Assembly: GCF_042466685.1 (NCBI RefSeq)
Contig: NZ_CP170448.1
Span: 2,976,001 to 3,040,000, forward strand
DNA from: Vreelandella sp042466685
GTDB taxonomy: Bacteria > Pseudomonadota > Gammaproteobacteria > Pseudomonadales > Halomonadaceae
Reading direction: 5' to 3'
Length of the DNA: 64,000 bases
The notes under the pieces were generated by a model that searched no databases, was not told the DNA's origin, and saw only the letters and a program-made list of their open reading frames with translations. Positions 8,401 to 15,200 of this stretch are shown one piece after another (within the stretch, counting starts at the first letter, position 1; each line of letters opens with the position of its first letter). A program made the position numbers and the translations under genes.

Positions 8401-9522
8401 AATGCGCCGACCGCGATGAGGCGCAAACACGCGGTTCTGCTCTTCGTTGGAGAGCCGTGCGTAGAGCGGTAGGATTTCAGTGCCTTTTAGCTCGGCGCGG
8501 CGCAGGGTATCGGCGGTTTCGCGAATCTCGCGCTCACCGGGTAGAAATACCAGCACATCCCGGGGGCCGTGTAGCCAGCCTTTTTCGCGCTCAATGGCTT
8601 CAATCTCTTCCACTGCGTGGAGAATGCCCTCTTGTAGGGTACGATCCTCTTCATCGTCTTCGTCGCGTACCAGCGGCCGGTAGTGCACCTCTACGGGGTA
8701 GGTACGCCCGGTGACTTCAACCACCGGCGCGGGAGACTTGGCCGTGCCGAAGTGCTTGGCAAAGCGATCAACATCAATGGTTGCCGAAGTAATGATGACC
8801 TTTAGATCAGGCCGCTTAGGGAGCAGGCGCTTGAGGTAGCCGAGCAGAAAGTCGATATTCAGGCTGCGCTCATGGGCTTCATCAATGATGATCGTATCGT
8901 AACGGAGCAGCAGTGGGTCATTTTGCGTCTCGGCCAGCAAAATCCCGTCGGTCATTAGTTTGACCAGGGTCGTCGGGCTGCTTTGGTCGGTGAAGCGCAC
9001 CTGGTAGCCTACCTGCTCGCCCAGGGAGACTTGCAGCTCTTCAGCTAAACGCCCTGCCACGCTACGGGCAGCCAGGCGACGAGGCTGGGTGTGGCCAATC
9101 AAGCCACGGCGACCGCGCCCCAGCTCTAGACACATTTTGGGCAGTTGGGTAGTTTTACCTGAGCCGGTCTCCCCCGCCACTACAACCACCTGATGGTCGC
9201 GAATGGCGTTTACAATATCTTCCCGCCGCTCCACCACCGGTAGTTCCGACGGGTAGTTGAAAGCGACCTTTTGGTTTTCGCGTAGGGTAAGCAGCTGCTG
9301 GGCGCGACTAAGCTCGCGCTGCACTTCCTCCAGACCACGGCTAATCGGCTTGTTATCACGTAGGCGACGGTTTAAACCGGCCAGCCGCCGCTCCAGCCGC
9401 TCTGCATCGCGTAGCATCACATCGCCCGCGGCCTGTTTCAGCGAGGCAAGACGTTGGCTATCGGTGGGGGCGGGGGATGTGTCGGTGGTCACGATTGAGT
9501 CGGCTTCCATTCGCTTGGGCAT
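5476..9522 (-). CDS. hrpA: ATP-dependent RNA helicase HrpA (DEAH box)
   Basis: A 1348-residue DEAH/RHA helicase, close to the usual 1300. The core shows motif I GETGSGKTTQ (117-126), motif II DEAHERS (214-220), motif III SATID and motif VI QRKGRCGR. Ratchet, OB-fold and the long HrpA-specific C-terminal domain follow. HrpA acts on ribosomes stalled on mRNA and on fimbrial mRNA processing in E. coli. No Shine-Dalgarno sequence stands before the ATG (upstream is TCTCCTGTTAA), so the start could be internal, for example Met5. The gene stands alone behind the fadD terminator. Confidence 0.95.
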   Translation of the reverse strand: MPKRMEADSIVTTDTSPAPTDSQRLASLKQAAGDVMLRDAERLERRLAGLNRRLRDNKPISRGLEEVQRELSRAQQLLTLRENQKVAFNYPSELPVVERREDIVNAIRDHQVVVVAGETGSGKTTQLPKMCLELGRGRRGLIGHTQPRRLAARSVAGRLAEELQVSLGEQVGYQVRFTDQSSPTTLVKLMTDGILLAETQNDPLLLRYDTIIIDEAHERSLNIDFLLGYLKRLLPKRPDLKVIITSATIDVDRFAKHFGTAKSPAPVVEVTGRTYPVEVHYRPLVRDEDDEEDRTLQEGILHAVEEIEAIEREKGWLHGPRDVLVFLPGEREIRETADTLRRAELKGTEILPLYARLSNEEQNRVFAPHRGRRIVLATNVAETSLTVPGIRYVIDPGLVRISRYSYRSKIQRLPVEAVSQASANQRKGRCGRIAEGVCIRLYSEEDFLSRPGFTDPEIQRTNLASVILSMLGLKLGDIEAFPFVDPPDSRFVKDGFRLLFELGAVDDKQRLSPLGRKLARLPIDPRLARMVLAGAEVGSLRDVLIVVSALAIQDPRDRPADKRQAADQAHQRWHDPDSDFVALLNLWHGIENAREALSGNQLRRWCREHYINYLRMREWHDTFRQLRQLLRDMDIEVPAPLPRNEDESEEQARQARRKTSGKVHQALLSGLLSNLGTLVENREYLGARNRKFMIHPGSGLAKKSPKWIMAFEMVETSKLFARTVAKIDPQWIEPLAQHLVKRSYSEPHWEMKRAQVVALEQVTLFGLPIVARRRVHYGPIAPQESRELFIRRALVEGEFQTKGAFFAHNRALIDEVEALEDRARRRDILVDEDTLFDFYDQRIPAEIVNGKGFEHWRKQAEQQNPQLLHFDIDSLKARDADDVTQAQYPDHLILAGVAYPVSYHFDTEAEDDGVTLTVPAAMLPQVPMHALEWLVPGLLREKCIALLKSLPKSIRRQVVPIPDWVDAALETLVPDQRPLTEALGEFIRRRTSTRVHPDDWRLDLLEPHLIMNIRVVDHAGETLGQGRDLRALEQRFEAAASAGAQALAEQVSHEPAVAGLPKEPLPASRVTTQAGIRVEAYPALVAETGGAVARAPGTNAFKVALFDHPAKADAAHQEGIARLGIAKRPEQVKAIKQLPGVEKCALLFAKVGSKQALIDDLLLAVFTQVVAQHPLPRSEGEFNQRLDATQGLLVDEAKALLSRVEAALQGHLAVSKVLKGKLNFSLALVYSDVSAQMQRLVYPGFIRDAGPWLDEYPRYTEAALIRLEKAARERGRDQMMMQDVQSLEARFDARRESERRGRVEDPELVAFGWWLQELRVSLFAQQLGTSMVVSVKRLEKRWQEITSV

Positions 9523-9556
9523 TTAACAGGAGACATTCATAACAGATATAAACAAT

Positions 9557-9580
9557 CGACCCGCTCAATTGAGCGGGTCG
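9557..9580 (-). terminator. Perfect 24-nt palindromic hairpin, terminator after fadD
   Basis: The 24 bases are a perfect palindrome with arms CGACCCGCTCAA and TTGAGCGGGTCG. On the minus strand it is followed by ATTGTTTATATCTGTT, a T-rich but not pure T tract. It lies between the fadD stop (9648) and the hrpA start (9522). Confidence 0.75.
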
Positions 9581-9647
9581 TATAGTGTAACGCTTTCAGC
9601 TCCGCGACGCCTAACCACTATGCGGGTGGTCAGTGGGAGAGCGTTTA

Positions 9648-11333
9648 TTAATGGCTATCTGATGACGTTTTTGAAGGCTCCTCGTCACGCAGTTGACGGC
9701 GGAGCACTTTGCCGACGTTGGTTTTGGGCAGTTCCTCGCGGAACTCGATGATCTTGGGCACCTTGTAGCCAGTGAGCTCTTTTTTGCACCAGTCACGCAG
9801 CGTTTTCTCATCCAGCTGGTCATTTTTACTGACCACGAACAGCTTGATGGCTTCACCGGCATTTTCATCCGGCACACCGACTGCCGCCGATTCAAGCACA
9901 TCCGGGTGGGCAGCCACTACATCTTCAACTTCGTTGGGGTAAACATTGAAGCCGGAGACCAGAATCATGTCTTTTTTGCGATCAACGATGCGAATGTAGC
10001 CATCCTCCTGCAACACTGCGATATCGCCGGTGTGGAACCAACCATCCTCATCAATGGCGTCGCGGGTTTCGTCCTCGCGCTGCCAGTAGCCTTTCATTAC
10101 TTGCGGGCCCTGCACGCAGAGTTCTCCCGGCTCACCCAGTGCGACGTCATTGCCCTCGCCATCGACAACTTTTACCGCGGTGCCCGCGACAGGTTTACCA
10201 ATGGTGCCTAGTTGGATCGCATCGGTGGGGTTAAAACTAACGATGGGCGATGTCTCGGTCAGACCATACCCCTCGGCGATCGGGCAACCGGTGGTGGTTT
10301 CCCAGCGCTGCGCCGCTGCTTTGGTCAGCGCCATACCGCCGGAAATCGTCAGCTTTAATTTGGAAAAATCGAGCTGCTTGAAGTCGTCACGGTTACATAA
10401 CGCATTAAACAGCGTGTTGAGACCAATAAAGGCGGTAAAGGGCAACCCCTTCAGCTCTTTGACAAAACCATCCAGATCACGAGGGTTGGTGATCAGCAAC
10501 GAATGGTTGCCGGTTTCCATCAAAAACAGGCAGTTAACTGTAAAAGTGTAGATGTGATAAACCGGAAGCGGTGCGATAACCAGCTCTTCGCCATCGGTGA
10601 GGTGAGGCCCAATCGCTTCACGCGCTTGCAGCATATTGGCGATGAGGTTGCGATGAGTCAGCATGGCCCCCTTTGGCATCCCTGTGGTGCCGCCCGTGTA
10701 TTGAAGCGCGGCTAAGTCATTAGGGCTTCTTTTGACCTCGGTATGGCTTAACGAAGCGCCTTTTTTTAGCGCATCGCGAAAACCAATCGCACTTGGCAAA
10801 GAATAAGCAGGCACCATTTTCTTAACGTGCTTGACCACTGCGTTGATTAGCCAGCGCTTGGGAAGATCATGCAAATCGGCTAGCTGGGTGACAATAACGT
10901 GTTTGATCTCTGTTTTATCGAGCACTTTCTCCAGCTTGTCCGCCATATTGGCCAAAATCACAATGGCTTTAGCGTTGGAGTCCTTAAACTGATGGGCCAT
11001 TTCCCGCTCGGTGTATAGCGGGTTGGTGTTAACCACCACCAAGCCTGCCCGTAGCGCGCCAAAAACCGCTACTGGGAACTGCAGCACATTGGGCAACTGA
11101 ATGGCGATACGATCGCCGGGGACGAGGTCGGTTTCATGCTGCAGCCAAGCAGCAAACTGCGCAGAGAAGCGGTCAAGGTCAGCGAAAGTGAGCGTTTTTC
11201 CCATACAAGAAAAAGCGGGCTTGTCCTTAAAACGTGCTACTGCGTGATGAAAAACATCCGTGACTGAATCGTACTGATCCAACCCTTCAAGCGCTGGGCC
11301 ACGTAAAACGGCGGCGTTGGCGTGTTCGCTCAT
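9648..11333 (-). CDS. fadD: Long-chain fatty acid--CoA ligase
   Basis: A 561-residue AMP-forming acyl-CoA synthetase that activates fatty acids for beta-oxidation at the inner membrane. The P-loop motif YTGGTTGMPKGAMLTH and the adenylate-binding motif GYGLTETSP are intact. The C-terminal domain has WFHTGDIAVL, DRKKDMILVSGFN and the catalytic lysine region near TNVGKVLRR. The ATG at 11331-11333 has GGAG seven bases upstream and is preferred over a TTG two codons earlier. A PsrA-like palindrome sits about 125 bases upstream, suggesting control by acyl-CoA level. The gene ends at a strong hairpin. Confidence 0.95.
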   Translation of the reverse strand: MSEHANAAVLRGPALEGLDQYDSVTDVFHHAVARFKDKPAFSCMGKTLTFADLDRFSAQFAAWLQHETDLVPGDRIAIQLPNVLQFPVAVFGALRAGLVVVNTNPLYTEREMAHQFKDSNAKAIVILANMADKLEKVLDKTEIKHVIVTQLADLHDLPKRWLINAVVKHVKKMVPAYSLPSAIGFRDALKKGASLSHTEVKRSPNDLAALQYTGGTTGMPKGAMLTHRNLIANMLQAREAIGPHLTDGEELVIAPLPVYHIYTFTVNCLFLMETGNHSLLITNPRDLDGFVKELKGLPFTAFIGLNTLFNALCNRDDFKQLDFSKLKLTISGGMALTKAAAQRWETTTGCPIAEGYGLTETSPIVSFNPTDAIQLGTIGKPVAGTAVKVVDGEGNDVALGEPGELCVQGPQVMKGYWQREDETRDAIDEDGWFHTGDIAVLQEDGYIRIVDRKKDMILVSGFNVYPNEVEDVVAAHPDVLESAAVGVPDENAGEAIKLFVVSKNDQLDEKTLRDWCKKELTGYKVPKIIEFREELPKTNVGKVLRRQLRDEEPSKTSSDSH

Positions 11334-11458
11334 GGGCAATCTCCGCTATTGACGTCGGCGTAAGTCACCGACCTTGTTGTTGTCGCTAGGCTTGGTCTGA
11401 AAAAATTGGTTAAGAAGCACAACGATATACGACCTACAACAGGCTGTAAAACGATCGA

Positions 11459-11476
11459 TTGAAACTTACGTTTCAA
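11459..11476. promoter_or_regulatory. Palindrome matching the PsrA operator pattern, upstream of fadD
   Basis: TTGAAACTTACGTTTCAA is a perfect inverted repeat with 7-bp arms and a 4-base centre. Its core GAAAC-N4-GTTTC fits the published pseudomonad PsrA pattern (G/C)AAAC-N2-4-GTTT(G/C). PsrA is a TetR-family long-chain-acyl sensor controlling fatty acid degradation genes. The location upstream of fadD fits. That PsrA itself binds here is inference; no psrA gene is in the window. Confidence 0.6.
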
Positions 11477-11552
11477 CTTTAGCCCATAGTCCAGATCGTT
11501 TATCGTTTCATTTTTCTGTAGCTTCTCTCATCCAATTTAGTAGATCGTTTCC

Positions 11553-12332
11553 TTATGGACAGTAACGCGCCTGAATTTCTCCATTGCGCCAGACTAATAG
11601 CTCACCCGGCACCATGCGCTGCCAAGCTTCATTGTGCGTAAGCGGTTCAGTGGCAATCACGGAAACGATGTCGTCAGGGGTGGTATGTTCGGCAAAATTC
11701 ACCGTCATCTCAGCGTCGGAGAGTTCTGCCTCGCCAAAAGGTGCGCAACGGGTAATATGCGCAAGCTTCGTGGCACAAAACGTATACAAGTAGCCTCCAT
11801 CGGAGAGCAGCATATTAAATACCCCCAACGCTCTTAACTGTTCGCACAGTTGGTGCAAGTGCTCCCAAAGCATTGTGGGATCAGCGGGCGGAGTAGGAAA
11901 AGTGCGGCGTAGCTCCCCCATTAGCCAGCAAAAGGCGTGCTCGCTATCAGTACTGCCAACCGGGGTGTAGTGGCCCAGCGTTAGGCTCTCCCAGCCACTT
12001 AATTGGCCATTATGAGCATAGCACCAGGGTCGCCCCCACATTTCCCGGGTGAAAGGGTGAGTATTAGCGAGCTTTACGCCTCCCACATTGGCTTGGCGAA
12101 TGTGGCTAATCACCACATTGGACTTAATCGGGTAGTCGCAAATCAGCCGGGCGATGGGCGAATCCACAGAGGGATGTGGATCGCGAAAATCGCGGTAGCC
12201 GCCCTCTTCGTAGAAGGCGATTCCCCAGCCGTCGCGGTGGGGGCCAGTGCCTCCCCCGCGGTGCAAAAAGCCCGAAAAGCTAAAGCAGATATCAGTGGGC
12301 ACATTGGCGCTCATACCCAGCAGTTCACACAT
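11553..12332 (-). CDS. Class II glutamine amidotransferase-like protein (YafJ family)
   Basis: A 259-residue protein beginning MCELLGMSANVP. Cys2 is the N-terminal nucleophile of class II (Ntn) glutamine amidotransferases once Met is removed. Further family marks are HRDGWGIAFYE, SHIRQANVG, NTHPF and YAHNGQLSGW. YafJ-type proteins have the glutaminase domain alone and their partner is unknown. There is no clear Shine-Dalgarno. The start codon is the third unit of a degenerate 13-bp tandem array that places two more ATGs 13 and 26 bases upstream. The gene is monocistronic on the minus strand. Confidence 0.85.
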   Translation of the reverse strand: MCELLGMSANVPTDICFSFSGFLHRGGGTGPHRDGWGIAFYEEGGYRDFRDPHPSVDSPIARLICDYPIKSNVVISHIRQANVGGVKLANTHPFTREMWGRPWCYAHNGQLSGWESLTLGHYTPVGSTDSEHAFCWLMGELRRTFPTPPADPTMLWEHLHQLCEQLRALGVFNMLLSDGGYLYTFCATKLAHITRCAPFGEAELSDAEMTVNFAEHTTPDDIVSVIATEPLTHNEAWQRMVPGELLVWRNGEIQARYCP

Positions 12333-12358
12333 ACGCTTTACACATATGATTCATACAT
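12320..12358 (-). repeat. Degenerate 13-bp tandem array (three copies) over a start codon
   Basis: Minus-strand units are ATGTATGAATCAT (12358-12346), ATGTGTAAAGCGT (12345-12333) and ATGTGTGAACTGC (12332-12320). Pairwise identity is 8-9 of 13. Only the third ATG opens the amidotransferase frame. The first reaches TAA and the second TGA, each after six codons. Confidence 0.75.
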
Positions 12359-12395
12359 ACAACTCTAGACACCCAGGCAGTGTTCAAACGTTCCA

Positions 12396-12821
12396 TTAAC
12401 CAATTACCGGCTCACGGCGGCGTGGTGATTCGCTCTCATCGCCACTCTCGTCTTCCTGATCGACGTACTCATCGCTCTCAGGACGGCGCCACCACCACAG
12501 GGCAATGCCTATCAGTGCGCCTAACGTCATGCCCAGCACTAGCCACATCAGCCCGCCACGAAGCGCCGCGCCGTTGTGCTCAAACAAGCCAACTGCTGCC
12601 ACCATCGCCGACGGCGCCCAACCGGTATAGAATTCACCCTCTTCTATTAGCGGCAACCGGAAAGTGGCGGGTGCCCAGATCGCCCCAGCGACCATCCATG
12701 TTAGTACCAGTCGTGGCAAGCGAGGCAGAAAAGTAAACGCAAAATAGACCGCGACAATGACTAACAGCGACAGCCCGTAATAACTCAACCACAGTAGTGG
12801 CGTTGAATTTGCAAACAGCAT
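12396..12821 (-). CDS. Hypothetical inner-membrane protein with acidic C-terminal tail
   Basis: I do not recognise a family. The 141-residue product has three likely membrane segments: about 8-33 (LLVIVAVYFAFTFLP), about 40-58 (LVLTWMVAGAIW), and about 90-112 (LVLGMTLGALIGIALWWW). The last 30 residues are a hydrophilic tail rich in Asp, Glu and Ser (DEYVDQEDESGDESES). The ATG at 12819-12821 follows AGGGG and is preferred to one four codons upstream. It is divergent from the oligopeptidase gene, sharing a roughly 60-base intergenic region. The coherent hydrophobic pattern supports a real gene. Confidence 0.6.
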   Translation of the reverse strand: MLFANSTPLLWLSYYGLSLLVIVAVYFAFTFLPRLPRLVLTWMVAGAIWAPATFRLPLIEEGEFYTGWAPSAMVAAVGLFEHNGAALRGGLMWLVLGMTLGALIGIALWWWRRPESDEYVDQEDESGDESESPRRREPVIG

Positions 12822-12883
12822 AATACCCCTCATATGGGTGAGCTCACCCGACGTTGATTTCCCGTTATGGTACCTATCAATTT

Positions 12884-14983
12884 ATGAAAGCACAGCAAGG
12901 CATACATTCAGGCTTACCCGCTGCACGCTATTATCGCGCTAATGACCCAAAATGGCACTGGTTGGAGAACCGCGACGACCCAGAGGTAAGCGCCTTTTTA
13001 GAGGCCGCCAACCAGCAACAAGCCGATTGGTTTGCGCCCCTTGCCCCGCTGGAAGAAGCGCTATACCAGAGCCACTTGTCACGCCGCGAATTAGCCGTGA
13101 CCAGCCTTAAGACAACGCTTGACCACTTCACGTTCTGGAACGAGACCGGCGCTGACGATGACTACCCCTGCTGGTGGCGCCATCCCAATCATCAGCCCGA
13201 ACAGCACGAATGCTTTTTTGACGTTAGAGCTCGCGCCGCCGAGCACGACTTTTACGACATGGGCGATATGGCGCTCTCCCCCGACGAGCAGTGGTTGGCC
13301 TGGACAGAAGATACCCAGGGCGACGAGCGTTTTACCCTGTGGTTGAAAGCACTGCCTAACGGGACACCCGTGCAACTATTAAGCGATATTGGTGCGGGGC
13401 TTTGCTGGGCAGAAGATCAAACTGACAACACAGCGACGCTGCTGTTCACCCGGTTTGACGACACTCAGCGCCCCGACAGCGTTTGGCGGCTTTCGCTTTC
13501 ACTGATGGAGCCTGTCGCTTCAAATGAACCAGTATTAGTGCTACGTGAAGAGGATCCTGAGTTTTGGCTCGGTATTGGCAAAACGCGCTCGCGGTCGTGG
13601 CTGCTACTCGAAAGTGGCTCAAAAGACACCAGTGAAATTCACCTGCTGCCTGCCCACGCGCCAGATGCAATACCGACGCGTATCCAGCCGCGCCAACCGG
13701 GGGTTGAGTACAGCATTGATCACCGACCAGGCAGTTTTTATCGTCTGCATAACCAGGCTGGCGCTCACTTCCAACTCGATTTTCTGTCGGAAAATCAGCT
13801 TGGTCAGGCCCAATTAAATTGGCAAACGTTAATCGCCCACCGTGAAGAAGCCACCCTGGAAGGCGTTGATGCGTTCTCTTGGGGGCTGATGCTGGCCGAG
13901 CGTGATCACGCCCAGGCGCAGGTACGTTTGCGGCGTTTGCTTTTTGATGCCCAGCACAGCTGTACCTTGGATGAATACCTGGCACTGCCTGAACAGCCCT
14001 GTTCGCAAATGCTTGAGGATGCACCACACTTCGATACCCAGGTAGTGCGCCTGCGCGAAGAGTCGTTTACCCAGCCGCCCAGCTGGTTTTCACTTAATCT
14101 AACCACTGGCAAACGAATGCTGCTGAAGCGGATACCTGTTTACGGCAATTTACAGCCGGAGCAGTTAATCAGTCGCCGCCTTTGGGCTACCAGTAGCGAT
14201 GGCGAGCAAGTGCCCGTATCGGTAGTGATGCGCGCCGATCTGGCAGAGCAGCCCCTGCCCACACTGCTATATGGCTACGGTGCCTACGGTGACGCACTCG
14301 ACCCCTGGTTCTCGATCGCCCGGCTGGAACTGCTTGAACGCGGTGCAGCCTTTGCCGTTGCCCATGTGCGCGGCGGTGGCGAACGCGGCGAACCCTGGTA
14401 TTTAAACGGTAAAATGGAGCATAAGGAAAACAGTTTTAATGACTTCCTGGCCGCGCGTGAAGCACTTGTCGAACAGGGTGTCAGCGACGCGCAACGAATA
14501 GCAGTCTATGGCGCCAGCGCGGGTGGGCTGCTGGTCGGCACCTGTATTAATCGTGCGCCGGAAAAGTTTTGCGCTGCTCTGCTGGATGTACCTTTCTTAG
14601 ATGTGTTACGCACGATGCAAAACCCTGAGCTACCGCTGACCACTGCGGAGTACAGTGAGTGGGGCAATCCTGAAGAGCCAGAGGTCGCTGCACGAATAGC
14701 CGCTTACTCGCCCATGGATAATATCCAGCCCCAGGCCTACCCTGCCCTGTGGATTGAGGGCAGTTGGTTTGATACCCGGGTCAGCTACTGGGAACCCGCC
14801 AAGTTTTATGCCCAGGTGGCACAACAGCAGCAGGGGTCAGCGCCCATTTTGATGCGTACCGATATGAGCAGTGGCCACGGCGGCGCCTCCGGCCGCTTCA
14901 AAGCCTGGCGTGATACCGCACGACAAGATGCGTTTATTCTTTGGGCGCTGGGCCTGAGCGCGAAAACGCTGCCAACCGCTTAA
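12884..14983 (+). CDS. S9-family oligopeptidase (oligopeptidase B / protease II type)
   Basis: A 699-residue serine peptidase with an N-terminal beta-propeller and a C-terminal alpha/beta hydrolase domain. The catalytic triad is visible: Ser545 in GASAGGLL, Asp630 in EGSWFDTRVSYWEPAKF and His665 in SSGHGGASG. The pre-catalytic HVRGGGERG motif is also present. Arrangement and length match oligopeptidase B (PtrB, about 690), which cleaves after Arg/Lys in short peptides and is usually cytosolic; no signal peptide is seen. I start at the ATG giving MKAQQG; an in-frame TTG lies ten codons upstream. A good hairpin terminator follows. Confidence 0.9.
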   Translation: MKAQQGIHSGLPAARYYRANDPKWHWLENRDDPEVSAFLEAANQQQADWFAPLAPLEEALYQSHLSRRELAVTSLKTTLDHFTFWNETGADDDYPCWWRHPNHQPEQHECFFDVRARAAEHDFYDMGDMALSPDEQWLAWTEDTQGDERFTLWLKALPNGTPVQLLSDIGAGLCWAEDQTDNTATLLFTRFDDTQRPDSVWRLSLSLMEPVASNEPVLVLREEDPEFWLGIGKTRSRSWLLLESGSKDTSEIHLLPAHAPDAIPTRIQPRQPGVEYSIDHRPGSFYRLHNQAGAHFQLDFLSENQLGQAQLNWQTLIAHREEATLEGVDAFSWGLMLAERDHAQAQVRLRRLLFDAQHSCTLDEYLALPEQPCSQMLEDAPHFDTQVVRLREESFTQPPSWFSLNLTTGKRMLLKRIPVYGNLQPEQLISRRLWATSSDGEQVPVSVVMRADLAEQPLPTLLYGYGAYGDALDPWFSIARLELLERGAAFAVAHVRGGGERGEPWYLNGKMEHKENSFNDFLAAREALVEQGVSDAQRIAVYGASAGGLLVGTCINRAPEKFCAALLDVPFLDVLRTMQNPELPLTTAEYSEWGNPEEPEVAARIAAYSPMDNIQPQAYPALWIEGSWFDTRVSYWEPAKFYAQVAQQQQGSAPILMRTDMSSGHGGASGRFKAWRDTARQDAFILWALGLSAKTLPTA

Positions 14984-15013
14984 CGTCCAAGCCCAGATTA
15001 AAGTGCCCATCCG

Positions 15014-15045
15014 CCTGCTGTGCTATGCCAATCACAGCAGGTTTT
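15014..15045 (+). terminator. Intrinsic terminator after the S9 oligopeptidase
   Basis: CCTGCTGTG at 15014-15022 pairs perfectly with CACAGCAGG at 15033-15041 and TTTT follows. It begins about 30 bases after the stop codon. Confidence 0.85.
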
Positions 15046-15200
15046 GGAAAAAGCTGCGCCAGTTAATATAAAAACAGCATTAAATACAGAAGACTTCCCT
15101 CTAGCGTTGATGATGAGCCCTGGTGACTTAGTGGTTTCTAAAGGTACCTTATTGTGTCTGGGTGTAAGCCCCTCTTGATCGGATATGCGAATAAGAACTA

